A DNA stretch of 42,979 nucleotides from Lachnospiraceae bacterium (GCA_024681985.1 JAIKZU010000155.1:1-42979), one strand, 5' to 3'. Counted from the stretch's first letter, positions 15,124-23,967 are shown. The notes: generated by a model not told the origin, from the letters alone. Translations and numbers: made by a program.

Positions 15124-15720
15124 GTGCTTGCAACGCAAAACCGATCATTTCATAGAAAAGCAAAAAACGGACTGAGCTTTACCAGACGTCGACGGAAGTT
15201 TCAAAAGGAAAAAGCGAAAAAAGTGCTGATCTTTATATTGGAGCTTTTGTTGGTGGTTTTTCTGGCTTATTGGACGGTGCAGTTTTTCGGTATTCAGACT
15301 ACCATCGCCGGTGAGTCCATGGAAGAAACCTTACGTTCCGGAGATGTGGTTCTGATGAACAAGATCGGTCGGGTAGGCGTAAATGATATCGTGGTCTTTC
15401 AGCCCAGTGCGAACTTAAGTGCCCAGTATTCCGTGAAGCGTGTCATCGGCGTACCGGGGGATACGGTGCTGATCAAAAACGGCGATATCTATATCAACGG
15501 GGAGATCTTTCACAATATTACGGAGACGGATGACATTGAGGATCCCGGACTGGCAGCCACGGAGATCACCCTGGGAGAGGATGAATTCTTTTTGCTGGGC
15601 GACAACCGGAACAATTCCGAGGATTCCAGATATGAGACCATCGGCAACATCCATCGGGATGCCATCGTGGGTAAGGTCTGGTTTTGTCTTTCTTTTTCCA
15701 ATTTCGGCCCCGTAAGTTAA
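15124..15720 (+). CDS. lepB: Signal peptidase I (first copy)
   Basis: A type I signal peptidase that removes signal peptides at the outer face of the membrane. A basic N-terminus (RRRRKFQKEKAKK) precedes one membrane helix (VLIFILELLLVVFLAYWTV). The catalytic Ser lies in GESMEETL (Ser65 from this start), the catalytic Lys in VKRVIGVPGD (Lys105), and the box GDNRNNSEDSR follows. The start is uncertain: TTG 15094 lies at the predicted transcription start, so GTG 15124 next to AGGAGA is preferred although the spacing is tight. A second, divergent copy lies just after rbgA. Confidence 0.9.
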   Translation: MLATQNRSFHRKAKNGLSFTRRRRKFQKEKAKKVLIFILELLLVVFLAYWTVQFFGIQTTIAGESMEETLRSGDVVLMNKIGRVGVNDIVVFQPSANLSAQYSVKRVIGVPGDTVLIKNGDIYINGEIFHNITETDDIEDPGLAATEITLGEDEFFLLGDNRNNSEDSRYETIGNIHRDAIVGKVWFCLSFSNFGPVS

Positions 15721-15729
15721 GGAGAAAAA

Positions 15730-16596
15730 ATGGAATTTCAATGGTACCCCGGGCATATGACGAAGGCGGTTCGTCAGATGCAGGAAGATATTAAGATCAT
15801 AGATCTGGTGATCGAGCTGATCGATGCCAGAGTTCCTTTTTCCAGCAGGAATCCGGATATCGATCGTCTGGCACAGAACAAAGCCAGACTGATCCTCTTA
15901 AACAAAAGGGACTTAAGTGACGATACTATTACCGAGGAGTGGATCTCTTATTTTGAACAAAAGGGTGCGGTGGCCCTGGCCATCGATGCCAGAGACCAAA
16001 AGTCCGTTAAGCGTATCGATAAAGCCATCGAAGAAGCTTGCAGGGAAAAAAGAAAGCGTGACGAACGACGGGGCATCAAGAACCGCCCGATCCGAGCCAT
16101 GGTAGTGGGGATCCCCAATATCGGCAAATCCACCTTTATCAATTCCTATGCAAAAAAAGCCGCCACCAAGACCGGCAATAAGCCGGGGGTGACCAAGGGG
16201 AAACAGTGGATCCGTCTGCGTTCCGATCTGGAGCTTTTGGATACGCCGGGGATCCTGTGGCCCAAGTTTGAAAATCAGCAGGTGGGACTTTATCTGGCAG
16301 CCATCGGATCCATCCGAAATGAAGTGCTTTTGTTGGATGAGATGTCATTGGAAGTCATCAAGCTCATGATCGATCAGTATCCCGGCAGGTTGTCCGAAAA
16401 ATACAATGTGGACGAAAGTGCTGCGCCGGCAGAGATCTTATCGGGAATCGCAGAAAGTCGAAACTGCATGAAGGCCGGTGGGGAAGCGGATTATTCCAAA
16501 GCTGCCACCTTGTTTTTGGATGATTTTAAAAACGGACGACTGGGAAAGATCTCCCTGGAACGTCCGATGGGATTAAAGGAGTCGACAAATGGATAA
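15730..16596 (+). CDS. rbgA: Ribosome biogenesis GTPase RbgA (YlqF)
   Basis: A 288-residue circularly permuted GTPase needed for late 50S assembly. The G4 motif NKRD (residues 58-61) comes before G1 GIPNIGKST (about 133-141) and G3 DTPG (about 173-176), the order that defines the YlqF family. The N-terminus WYPGHMTKA is typical. It lies between the two lepB genes, 9 nt after the first and overlapping the second by 8 nt. Confidence 0.96.
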   Translation: MEFQWYPGHMTKAVRQMQEDIKIIDLVIELIDARVPFSSRNPDIDRLAQNKARLILLNKRDLSDDTITEEWISYFEQKGAVALAIDARDQKSVKRIDKAIEEACREKRKRDERRGIKNRPIRAMVVGIPNIGKSTFINSYAKKAATKTGNKPGVTKGKQWIRLRSDLELLDTPGILWPKFENQQVGLYLAAIGSIRNEVLLLDEMSLEVIKLMIDQYPGRLSEKYNVDESAAPAEILSGIAESRNCMKAGGEADYSKAATLFLDDFKNGRLGKISLERPMGLKESTNG

Positions 16597-17188
16597 CAAA
16601 GAGACCGTAGTATCGGAAGAAAAAAATGGAAATAACAACATTTCTTTTGCAAAGGAAGTGCTGTCTTTGATCCTTTATCTGGGATTTGTATTTCTACTTA
16701 CATTTTTGATCCTGCATTTTGTGGGACAAAGAACCACAGTCAGCGGTTCTTCCATGGAGGTGACCTTAAGCGACGGGGACAATCTTATCATGGATAAGCT
16801 GACCTACCGGTTTTCCGATCCCAAACGTTTTGATATCGTTGTTTTCCCCTATCGTTATGCGGAGGACCGTTATTATATCAAGCGTGTCATCGGACTTCCC
16901 GGGGAGAAAGTCTATATCGATCCCGAGGGGAATATCTTTATCAATGACGAACTCCTTACGGAAGATTATGGCCTGGCTGTCATGGAATATGCCGGTCGTG
17001 CCGCAGAACCTATCGTGCTGGGCAAAGATGAGTTCTTTGTGCTGGGTGACAACCGAAATGACAGCGAAGACAGTCGGTTTGAAGATGTGGGAAATGTAAA
17101 AAAATCTGAGATCGTGGGCCGAGCCTGGGTTCGGATCTATCCCTTTAACGAGATTCAGTTTTTAAAAGGATATGTGGCGGAGAAATGA
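16589..17188 (+). CDS. lepB: Signal peptidase I (second copy)
   Basis: A 199-residue type I signal peptidase with one N-terminal membrane helix (about residues 24-47). The catalytic Ser55 is in GSSMEVTL, the catalytic Lys98 in IKRVIGLPGE, and GDNRNDSEDSR follows. It shares the plan of the copy at 15124 but clearly differs in sequence, so it is an old duplication rather than a recent repeat. It overlaps rbgA by 8 nt and shares ATGA with rnhB, which indicates tight co-translation. Confidence 0.95.
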   Translation: MDNKETVVSEEKNGNNNISFAKEVLSLILYLGFVFLLTFLILHFVGQRTTVSGSSMEVTLSDGDNLIMDKLTYRFSDPKRFDIVVFPYRYAEDRYYIKRVIGLPGEKVYIDPEGNIFINDELLTEDYGLAVMEYAGRAAEPIVLGKDEFFVLGDNRNDSEDSRFEDVGNVKKSEIVGRAWVRIYPFNEIQFLKGYVAEK

Positions 17189-17964
17189 CACAACAATCCA
17201 TCGGTGAGATAAAAGAAATCTATAAGAGCCTTTCCGCGGAAGGGTATGCGGAATTTGCAAAAACCTATGAAACGGACCCCCGGGCCGGTGTGGTCGCCCT
17301 TGTAAAAAAAGCAGAAAAGGCCATACAAAAGCTGGAAGCGGAGAGGGCACGGATCGAAAAGATGCGTTGCTTTGAACATCGCTTCGAAGAGCAGTATACC
17401 TATATCTGCGGTGTAGACGAAGCAGGCAGGGGACCCTTTGCGGGACCGGTAGTGGCCGGCGCTGTGATCCTTCCGAAGGATACGGATATTTTATATTTAA
17501 ACGATTCCAAGAAGCTTTCTGCGGCAAAAAGAGAAGAACTGTTTTTGGAGATCAAGGAAAAAGCAGTGGCATATGGTGTAGGGATTGTTTCCAATGAGCG
17601 GATCGACGAGATCGGTGTGGGAAAAGCGGACTTTGAGGCCATGCGTACGGCCATTGCCGCCTTATCCGTACCGGCGGATTTTGCCCTGACGGATGCTTTT
17701 GAGATCCCGGATCTTTCCATCCCGCAGTATCCCATCGTAAAGGGGGATGCGAAAAGTGTTTCCATCGCTGCCGCCAGTATCATTGCCAAGGTGACAAGGG
17801 ATCACATCATGGACGAATATGATGCGAAATACCCTATGTACGGTTTTAAAGAACACAAGGGCTACGGTACCCGGTTTCACAGCGATATGATCTTAAAGTA
17901 CGGACCATGTGAGATCCATCGGATGAGTTTTTTGAAGAATCTGCTTTCACAGAATCCCCAGTGA
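17185..17964 (+). CDS. rnhB: Ribonuclease HII
   Basis: A 259-residue enzyme that removes RNA from RNA-DNA hybrids and single ribonucleotides from DNA. The catalytic segment VDEAGRGPFAGPVVAGAV begins near residue 76. Further motifs are NDSKKLS, the central acidic residue in LTDAFEIPD, and GDAKSVSIAAASIIAKVTRD. About 70 extra N-terminal residues precede the catalytic core, as in the Bacillus enzyme. It starts within the stop codon of the second lepB (ATGA). Confidence 0.96.
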   Translation: MTQQSIGEIKEIYKSLSAEGYAEFAKTYETDPRAGVVALVKKAEKAIQKLEAERARIEKMRCFEHRFEEQYTYICGVDEAGRGPFAGPVVAGAVILPKDTDILYLNDSKKLSAAKREELFLEIKEKAVAYGVGIVSNERIDEIGVGKADFEAMRTAIAALSVPADFALTDAFEIPDLSIPQYPIVKGDAKSVSIAAASIIAKVTRDHIMDEYDAKYPMYGFKEHKGYGTRFHSDMILKYGPCEIHRMSFLKNLLSQNPQ

Positions 17965-18021
17965 TCCCGATGATCGATTTAAGTCCGAGGGTTCGTTCCA
18001 TCATGGAGAAAGGAGAATACG

Positions 18022-19935
18022 TTGCAGGTTTCGGATCTAGTCAACCAATATCAGACCAATCTTGCTTCCGGCGGCGAGATCTCCGGAAAAGCAAAGACAA
18101 ATCCCGGCGTGGAACAGCTTGTTTCCACCGTGTCCAAACTGCAAAAAGGTCAGGTCTTTGAAGGTACGGTCAACAGTATCAAAGGCAATCAGGTGATCCT
18201 GGGTTTGAGCAGCGGACAGAATATTACCGCCAGATTGGACGGATCCTTAAGTTTGAATGTGGGGGAGTCCGTGTTTTTTCAGGTGAAATCCAACGAAGAC
18301 AGTCTCATTCAGATCAAGCCGGTTTCCATCGGCTCCATGAACAATCCGACTCTTTTAAATGCGTTAAATGCCGCAGGCCTTGCGGTGACGGAAGATAATC
18401 TGAACATGGTAAATACCATGATGAAGGAACAGATGCCTATCGATGCAAAAAGTGTGGGGGATATGGCCAGGATTACAGCTTCCATACCCAATGCGGATGT
18501 GCGCACCATCGTCACCATGACAAAGCACGATCTTCCCATTACCCGGGAGATGGTGAACCAGTTTGAAAATTACAAGATGCACCAGGGGCAGCTGTTAAAC
18601 GAAGTGAGCCGCCTGGGCGAGAATATCGGAAAGCTTCTGTCCGGAGAGGATGTTTCCCCCCGGGAGGCGGTCCGCTTCCAGGAGGATCTGTTGCGGATCT
18701 TAAGTGGGACCGAGGAGGAGATACTCCAGCCTGCCGGCACCCAGGCGGAAGGCCTGGGAAGGCTTTTGGGTGAGCGGGCCATGGTGAATATCAAGGATAT
18801 CGCAGGAGGCCTTCATCTGGTAAAAAATGATCAAGTGCAGACCCAGGCGGATGCCCTAAAGGCCATGGTGGCGGAACAGATGTCGGGTAGTGAAGGACTT
18901 AAAACCCCATCATCGGAAGGTGATGCCGGAGAGAGGACGATCATTTCATCCAACGGAAACGGTATGCTTCCCGAAGCCGCAGACGGAGAGAATGGGCTGT
19001 TACTGTCCAATGGGAACATCCTGATCACAGAAGATGTCAGCGAGCCCAATCGGATGATGATCTCTTTGCATTATGATCCGGCGGATTATCCGGCGCTTTC
19101 CGTAGGCAGAGCCTTGCCCCCGGAAGAAAACCTTAAGCTTTCGGAGACCCTTCGGAATACCACCACATTTCCCATGGACCATCCTGAGTTTTTTGATGAA
19201 AACGGTGCCCTGCGGCCGGAGACGGATACGACGGAACTTTTGCATGCCTTTTCCGATTATGCTTCCAAATCTTTGGAACATGCCACCCAGTTAAAGCATC
19301 TCTTCGGAGAGAAAGGATATGCGAATCTGGTATCCAACCTCATTGGGGATTCCGTGACCATAGCGCCGGAGGAGTTAAAAGAGCCTCATAAATTGGACGA
19401 TCTCTATCGACAGATCGACGCCAATATGACAAAGCTTGCATCTGCGGCATCTCATCTGACTCCCGGAACGGAGAATCTGATCACTGCGGCGGCGGCCGAG
19501 ATACATGACAATCTGGATTTTATCTCTCAGGTCAATCAGATGTATTCCTATATCCAGATCCCGTTGCAGATGTCCGGACAGAATGCCACCGGAGATCTAT
19601 ATGTATATCGAAACAAAAAGCATACGAAAAATGAGGACGATGAGATCTCTGCTTTTTTGCACTTCGATATGGAACACTTGGGCTCCACGGATATTTCCGT
19701 CAAGATGAAGCAGAAAAATGTCAACACCAAGTTTTATATGGCGGATGACGGAGCCTTCGAACTCATCATGAACAATATTCACATTCTAAAGGAAAACTTG
19801 GACAATCTGGGGTATTCCTGTACCATCGAATGTGAAAATGATGCAAAACCAGTGGACTTTGTTTCCGATTTTCTGGAACGGGGAGTAAAGACATCCGACA
19901 ATATTTCCCGGTACTCCTTTGACGTGAGGGCATAA
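18022..19935 (+). CDS. FliK-like protein (YlqG position)
   Basis: A 637-residue protein. Residues about 40-100 form an OB-like beta domain (FEGTVNSIKGNQVILGLSSG). A long variable middle follows. The C-terminal domain at about 510-625 (IQIPLQMSGQNATGDLYVY, then LHFDMEHLGSTDISVKMK and LKENLDNLGYSCTIEC) resembles the hook-length control (FliK/Flg_hook) C-terminal domain. FliK proteins measure length and switch export specificity through FlhB. The next gene, 1 nt later, is FlhB-C-like, which supports the assignment. The position after rnhB matches ylqG of Bacillus. The start is TTG 18022 with AGGAGA. No flagellar genes are near, so a flagellar role is unproven. Confidence 0.75.
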   Translation: MQVSDLVNQYQTNLASGGEISGKAKTNPGVEQLVSTVSKLQKGQVFEGTVNSIKGNQVILGLSSGQNITARLDGSLSLNVGESVFFQVKSNEDSLIQIKPVSIGSMNNPTLLNALNAAGLAVTEDNLNMVNTMMKEQMPIDAKSVGDMARITASIPNADVRTIVTMTKHDLPITREMVNQFENYKMHQGQLLNEVSRLGENIGKLLSGEDVSPREAVRFQEDLLRILSGTEEEILQPAGTQAEGLGRLLGERAMVNIKDIAGGLHLVKNDQVQTQADALKAMVAEQMSGSEGLKTPSSEGDAGERTIISSNGNGMLPEAADGENGLLLSNGNILITEDVSEPNRMMISLHYDPADYPALSVGRALPPEENLKLSETLRNTTTFPMDHPEFFDENGALRPETDTTELLHAFSDYASKSLEHATQLKHLFGEKGYANLVSNLIGDSVTIAPEELKEPHKLDDLYRQIDANMTKLASAASHLTPGTENLITAAAAEIHDNLDFISQVNQMYSYIQIPLQMSGQNATGDLYVYRNKKHTKNEDDEISAFLHFDMEHLGSTDISVKMKQKNVNTKFYMADDGAFELIMNNIHILKENLDNLGYSCTIECENDAKPVDFVSDFLERGVKTSDNISRYSFDVRA

Positions 19936-19936
19936 G

Positions 19937-20245
19937 ATGGCAAAAGAAAAAAAGGTAGATCCGAATAAGACTGCGGTTGCCCTGGCCTATGATCCCGGGG
20001 ATGTGGCGCCGAAGATCCTGGCCACCGGCAAAGGCTATATGGCAGAAAGGATCATTGAGGAGGCTAAAGCAAACAAGGTCCCTTTTTACAAAGACAACAA
20101 GCTGGCGGAAACCCTTTCCAAGTTGGAGATCGGAGATGCCATCCCACCGGATCTCTATGAGGTGGTGGCCCAGATCTTAGTCTTTGTAGACGGTATGGAC
20201 AAGGTAAAGGCGAAGTTGGACGCCGCCGGCTATAAGAAGCGATAG
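19937..20245 (+). CDS. FlhB C-terminal-domain-like protein (FlhX/YlqH type)
   Basis: The 102-residue protein resembles the cytoplasmic C-terminal domain of the export-gate protein FlhB: TAVALAYDPGDVAPKILATGKGYMAERI, then ANKVPFYKDNKLAETL, then IGDAIPPDLYEVVAQIL. FlhB cleaves itself in NPTH; here the equivalent place reads DPNK, so autocleavage is not expected. The FlhB membrane part is absent. It begins 1 nt after the FliK-like gene and lies where ylqH does in Bacillus. Confidence 0.85.
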   Translation: MAKEKKVDPNKTAVALAYDPGDVAPKILATGKGYMAERIIEEAKANKVPFYKDNKLAETLSKLEIGDAIPPDLYEVVAQILVFVDGMDKVKAKLDAAGYKKR

Positions 20246-20248
20246 CAT

Positions 20249-20614
20249 ATGAAGGATAAACCAAACACCCGAAAGACGGGGAACCGATACGAAGACATGG
20301 CGGCTCTTGCCATGAAAAAAGAGGGCTATCGGATCCTGGAGAGAAATTTCTCCTGTAAGACAGGGGAGATTGATATCGTCGCAAGAGAGAAGGAGTACCT
20401 GGTCTTTTGCGAGGTGAAATACAGAAAGACCAAAGGCACAGGAGATCCGACGGAAGCGGTCAACTACAGAAAACAGAGAAAGATCTGTATGACTGCCTCC
20501 TATTATATGATGTGCAAGAACCTAAAGGATGATGTACCGGTTCGCTTTGATGTGGTCTCCATATTGGGAGATGAGGTGCGCATCCTTCGGAATGCGTTCC
20601 CTTATTGCCTTTAA
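20249..20614 (+). CDS. YraN-family (UPF0102) endonuclease-like protein
   Basis: A 121-residue protein with the UPF0102 pattern GNRYEDMAALAMKKEGYRIL, then GEIDIVAREKEYLVFCEVKYRK. The spaced E, D and EVK residues form the nuclease-like PD-(D/E)XK core. The family is widespread and its cellular role is unsettled. It starts 3 nt after the FlhB-like gene and probably shares its transcript. Confidence 0.92.
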   Translation: MKDKPNTRKTGNRYEDMAALAMKKEGYRILERNFSCKTGEIDIVAREKEYLVFCEVKYRKTKGTGDPTEAVNYRKQRKICMTASYYMMCKNLKDDVPVRFDVVSILGDEVRILRNAFPYCL

Positions 20615-20669
20615 GGGACACTTATTGTAATCTGTAAACGTTAGAAGAATTGATAAAAGGATATATATT

Positions 20670-21998
20670 ATGGCAAAACCGATCGTTGCGGTGGTGGGCA
20701 GACCAAACGTGGGGAAATCCACATTTTTCAATGCCATCGCAGGAGAGAGAATTTCAATCGTACAGGACACGCCGGGAGTGACCCGGGACCGGATCTATGC
20801 GGATGTAAACTGGCTGGACAAAGATTTTACGCTGGTGGACACCGGAGGCATCGAGCCGGATTCTAAGGACGTGATCCTATCCCAGATGCGGGAACAGGCA
20901 CAGATCGCCATCGAGACGGCGGATGTGATCCTTTTTATGGTAGATGTGAGACAGGGACTTGTGGACGCGGATTTTCGCGTGGCGGATCTTTTGCGCCGCT
21001 CTCAAAAGCCTCTGGTTCTGGCAGTCAATAAAGTAGACAACTTCGACAAAATGATGCCGGACGTCTATGAGTTTTACAACCTGGGACTGGGGGAGCCGGT
21101 TCCTATCTCGGCAGCCTCCAGGTTGGGATTCGGTGATCTTTTGGATGAGGTGATCAAGTTTTTCCCCCAGGGCGAAAGCACCTCGGAGGATGACGATATC
21201 CCCAAGGTGGCCATTGTGGGAAAACCCAATGTGGGTAAGTCTTCTTTGGTCAATAAACTTTTGGGCCAGGACCGTCTCATAGTCTCCGATATAGCAGGCA
21301 CCACCAGAGATGCGGTGGACACCAAGGTGAAGAACCATGGGAAGAACTACATCTTTATCGATACGGCAGGTCTGCGCAGAAAGAGCAAGATCAAAGAAGA
21401 GATCGAAAGATACAGTATCATCCGGGCCGTCGCCGCCGTGGAAAAGGCGGATGTGGTCCTGGTTATGATCGATGCCACGGAGGGTGTGACGGAGCAGGAT
21501 GCAAAGATCGCCGGTATCGCCCATGAGCGTGGCAAAGGTATCATCATTGCTGTCAACAAATGGGATGCCGTGGAAAAAGACAATAAGACCATGAAGGAGC
21601 ATGAGAACAAGATCCGGCAGATCCTAAGCTTCATTCCTTATGCGGATATCATCTATATTTCTGCCATGACGGGGCAGAGGTTACAAAAGATCTATGATAC
21701 CGTGGATCGTGTCATCGAGAACCGTACCATGCGGATCCAAACCGGGGTGTTAAACGAGATCGTTGCGGAAGCTGTGGTGATGCAGCAGCCGCCTTCGGAC
21801 AAAGGAAAGCGCCTAAAGATCTTTTATGTGACCCAGGTAGCGGTAAATCCACCTACCTTTGTGATCTTTGTAAATGATAAGCAGTTGATGCATTTTTCCT
21901 ACGAACGATATCTGGAGAACCGGATCCGGGATGCCTTCGGCGGCTTTATGGGAACCACCTTACGTTTTATCGTAAGAGAGAGACAGGAGGATAAATAA
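20670..21998 (+). CDS. der: Ribosome biogenesis GTPase Der (EngA)
   Basis: The 442-residue protein has two consecutive GTPase domains, the hallmark of Der. Domain 1 carries GRPNVGKST, DTGG and NKVD; domain 2 carries GKPNVGKSS, DTAGLRRKS and NKWD. A KH-like C-terminal domain covers roughly residues 355-442. It acts in 50S subunit assembly. It begins 55 nt after yraN and runs into plsY with a 1-nt gap. Confidence 0.97.
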   Translation: MAKPIVAVVGRPNVGKSTFFNAIAGERISIVQDTPGVTRDRIYADVNWLDKDFTLVDTGGIEPDSKDVILSQMREQAQIAIETADVILFMVDVRQGLVDADFRVADLLRRSQKPLVLAVNKVDNFDKMMPDVYEFYNLGLGEPVPISAASRLGFGDLLDEVIKFFPQGESTSEDDDIPKVAIVGKPNVGKSSLVNKLLGQDRLIVSDIAGTTRDAVDTKVKNHGKNYIFIDTAGLRRKSKIKEEIERYSIIRAVAAVEKADVVLVMIDATEGVTEQDAKIAGIAHERGKGIIIAVNKWDAVEKDNKTMKEHENKIRQILSFIPYADIIYISAMTGQRLQKIYDTVDRVIENRTMRIQTGVLNEIVAEAVVMQQPPSDKGKRLKIFYVTQVAVNPPTFVIFVNDKQLMHFSYERYLENRIRDAFGGFMGTTLRFIVRERQEDK

Positions 21999-21999
21999 C

Positions 22000-22650
22000 A
22001 TGCTTTCGGCCTTACTAATTTCCCTATTGATCGGGTATGGCTTTGGATTGTTTTTGACCGGTTATTTCCTTGGAAAACTGGAGAATGTGGATCTGACCAC
22101 AGTGGGAAGCAAGAATATCGGTACCACCAATACCATCCGCATCTTAGGCGTTCATAAGGGAGGACTGACCCTTTTGGGAGATTGCTTAAAGGCTGTCATC
22201 CCGGCGGCTATCGTGTATCTCATTTTTCACGGAGGCCATCCCGGAGACATCCATTTTCTGATGCTTGTAGCTGCCTTCGGGGCGGTTTTGGGTCATGATT
22301 TTCCTGTGTACATGGGTTTTAAAGGCGGAAAGGGCATTGCCACCAGTGCGGGTTTGATCCTTATATGCTTTCCTAAGGCTCTGCCGCTATTGATCATCGT
22401 ATTTGCGCTTATCGTTTTCTTTACCAGATATGTGTCTTTAGGATCCATTACGGTGGCCGTTCTCTTCCCCATCGAGGTAGCGATCCTTTTGTTGGGACAT
22501 TTCACAAACTGGTATTTGGGATATGAGATCCCGGCTTTTTTGATCTCGCTTATTGCTTGCGTTTTGGCTGTTTACAAGCACCGGTCCAATATCAAAAGAC
22601 TGCTGGAGCACAGTGAAAACAAATTCTCCTTTCATCCGAACCGGGATTGA
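22000..22650 (+). CDS. plsY: Acyl-phosphate:glycerol-3-phosphate acyltransferase PlsY
   Basis: A 216-residue polytopic membrane enzyme that acylates glycerol-3-phosphate with acyl-phosphate, the first step of phospholipid synthesis in Gram-positive bacteria. Conserved loops are visible: GSKNIGTTNTIR, GHDFPVYMGFKGGKGIATSAG, and a third motif near residue 147 (YVSLGSI). Five hydrophobic helices are apparent. der and plsY are neighbours in many Firmicutes. Confidence 0.96.
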   Translation: MLSALLISLLIGYGFGLFLTGYFLGKLENVDLTTVGSKNIGTTNTIRILGVHKGGLTLLGDCLKAVIPAAIVYLIFHGGHPGDIHFLMLVAAFGAVLGHDFPVYMGFKGGKGIATSAGLILICFPKALPLLIIVFALIVFFTRYVSLGSITVAVLFPIEVAILLLGHFTNWYLGYEIPAFLISLIACVLAVYKHRSNIKRLLEHSENKFSFHPNRD

Positions 22651-22700
22651 GCGTGAGAAATAATCAATGATTTTCAGATTCATAAGGAGTATAATAAATA

Positions 22701-23138
22701 ATGAAGTTGGAATATAAGAAATTGAGTGATACCGCAAGATGTCCCGAACGCGGCAGTGCGGATGCGGCGGGGTATGACCTGTTTGCGGATATCGAAGGAC
22801 CCATCACCATTGCCCCTCACGAGACGATACTCATCGGTACGGGGATCGCAATCGCTGTTCCCGGAGGGTATTTCGGCGGTGTGTTTGCCAGAAGCGGACT
22901 CTCATTAAAAGAGGGGCTCCGTCCCGCAAACTGTACCGGCGTCATCGATGCGGATTATCGGGGAGAGGTAAAGGTCTCCTTACATAACGACAGCGAGACA
23001 CCTCGCAGGGTGGAGCCACAGCAAAAGATCGCACAGCTTGTGATCCTGCCCTTTTTAGAAGTGGAGTTTTCGGAATGTGAGGAACTGAGTGAAACGGTCC
23101 GGGGAGCCGGGGGATTTGGCTCCACAGGGAAAAACTAA
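22701..23138 (+). CDS. dut: dUTP diphosphatase
   Basis: A 145-residue trimeric dUTPase that converts dUTP to dUMP and PPi, keeping uracil out of DNA. The five family motifs are present: SADAAGYDLFAD, ARSGLSLK, GVIDADYRGEVKV, the segment with RVEPQQKIAQLVI, and the C-terminal arm GGFGSTGKN. The ribosome-binding site is AAGGAG with long spacing to ATG 22701. The 50-nt gap before it shows no convincing promoter. Confidence 0.96.
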   Translation: MKLEYKKLSDTARCPERGSADAAGYDLFADIEGPITIAPHETILIGTGIAIAVPGGYFGGVFARSGLSLKEGLRPANCTGVIDADYRGEVKVSLHNDSETPRRVEPQQKIAQLVILPFLEVEFSECEELSETVRGAGGFGSTGKN

Positions 23139-23170
23139 ACAGCAGCACGAGGGGAAATCAGGAGGTTTTT

Positions 23171-23827
23171 ATGGGAAACGACATTAGAGAACGCTTGATG
23201 AAGTTCACGGCAAAAGGGGAGCGACACATTACCATCATGGCAGTGCAGGGACATTTTGCCACGAGCCAGTCCCACATCAACTACTACATTGATGTGACGC
23301 GTATCAAGATCCGTGCTCACGAGGCATTGGAGGCAGCGAAGAGCTTAAAGGAAAAGATGCTGCACCACATTACGACGGTGGATACCATCGTTTGCCTGGA
23401 CGGTACGGAAGTATTGGGAGCGTTTTTGGCCCAGGAATTGGAAAAAGGCGATTTCCAGATGACCAATGCCCATGAGACCATTTATATATGCCAACCGGAA
23501 GAGAATAGTGTACATCAGTTCATGTTCCGGGAGAATGTGAAGCCTGCCATCCAGGGAAAGAACGTCATTGTTTTGGTGGATACTGCATCCACCGGTGAGA
23601 CGGTACGGCGGAGCGCCGATTGTATCGAATACTACGGCGGCATCGTGCAGGGCATCGTAGCAATCTTTTCCACAAAGGACAAGATCGATAAATATGATGT
23701 ATACACCTTGTTCAATCAGGATGACTTGCCGGGGTACGATACCTACGAACAGCATGACTGTCCGTACTGCAAAAAGGGTATCCCCATTGAAGCGGTGGTA
23801 AACGGGTACGGCTACTCCAAGTTATAG
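23171..23827 (+). CDS. Phosphoribosyltransferase family protein
   Basis: A 218-residue protein with a type I phosphoribosyltransferase core. The PRPP-binding motif is VIVLVDTASTGET near residue 140 and resembles that of orotate phosphoribosyltransferases. The C-terminus has CPYCKKG, a possible metal-binding pair of cysteines, which orotate enzymes do not usually have. No pyrimidine pathway genes are close, so the substrate is unclear. A strong AGGAGG site precedes the ATG. A long terminator hairpin follows 13 nt after the stop. Confidence 0.8.
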   Translation: MGNDIRERLMKFTAKGERHITIMAVQGHFATSQSHINYYIDVTRIKIRAHEALEAAKSLKEKMLHHITTVDTIVCLDGTEVLGAFLAQELEKGDFQMTNAHETIYICQPEENSVHQFMFRENVKPAIQGKNVIVLVDTASTGETVRRSADCIEYYGGIVQGIVAIFSTKDKIDKYDVYTLFNQDDLPGYDTYEQHDCPYCKKGIPIEAVVNGYGYSKL

Positions 23828-23840
23828 TGGTATTTTACGG

Positions 23841-23882
23841 ATTCAAGCACAAAATATGGTATTTTGTGCTTGAATTTTTTTT
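23841..23882 (+). terminator. Long terminator after the phosphoribosyltransferase gene
   Basis: Perfect 16-bp arms (23841-23856 and 23860-23875) with a 3-nt loop, then a T-tract (23875-23882). It closes the upstream run. The end of its right arm doubles as the -35 of the next promoter. Confidence 0.93.
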
Positions 23883-23898
23883 GCGTACACCTTATAAT
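23870..23898 (+). promoter_or_regulatory. scpA promoter embedded in the terminator
   Basis: -35 TTGAAT (23870-23875) is the last six bases of the terminator's right arm. After a 17-bp spacer comes a perfect -10 TATAAT (23893-23898). The start is expected near 23905, well before ATG 23968. Confidence 0.78.
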
Positions 23899-23967
23899 GC
23901 ATTAGGACGATGCGTCCATATGATGTATGTGTATTTCACACAGACACTAAATATAGGGAGTACAGCT

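Noticed and set aside
17961..18161. 66-codon plus-strand frame after rnhB
   Set aside because: It overlaps the FliK-like gene in another frame and has no family resemblance; its 5' part merely spans the short spacer.
20877..21602. 241-codon minus-strand frame
   Set aside because: It is a shadow of der, whose two GTPase domains are unmistakable.
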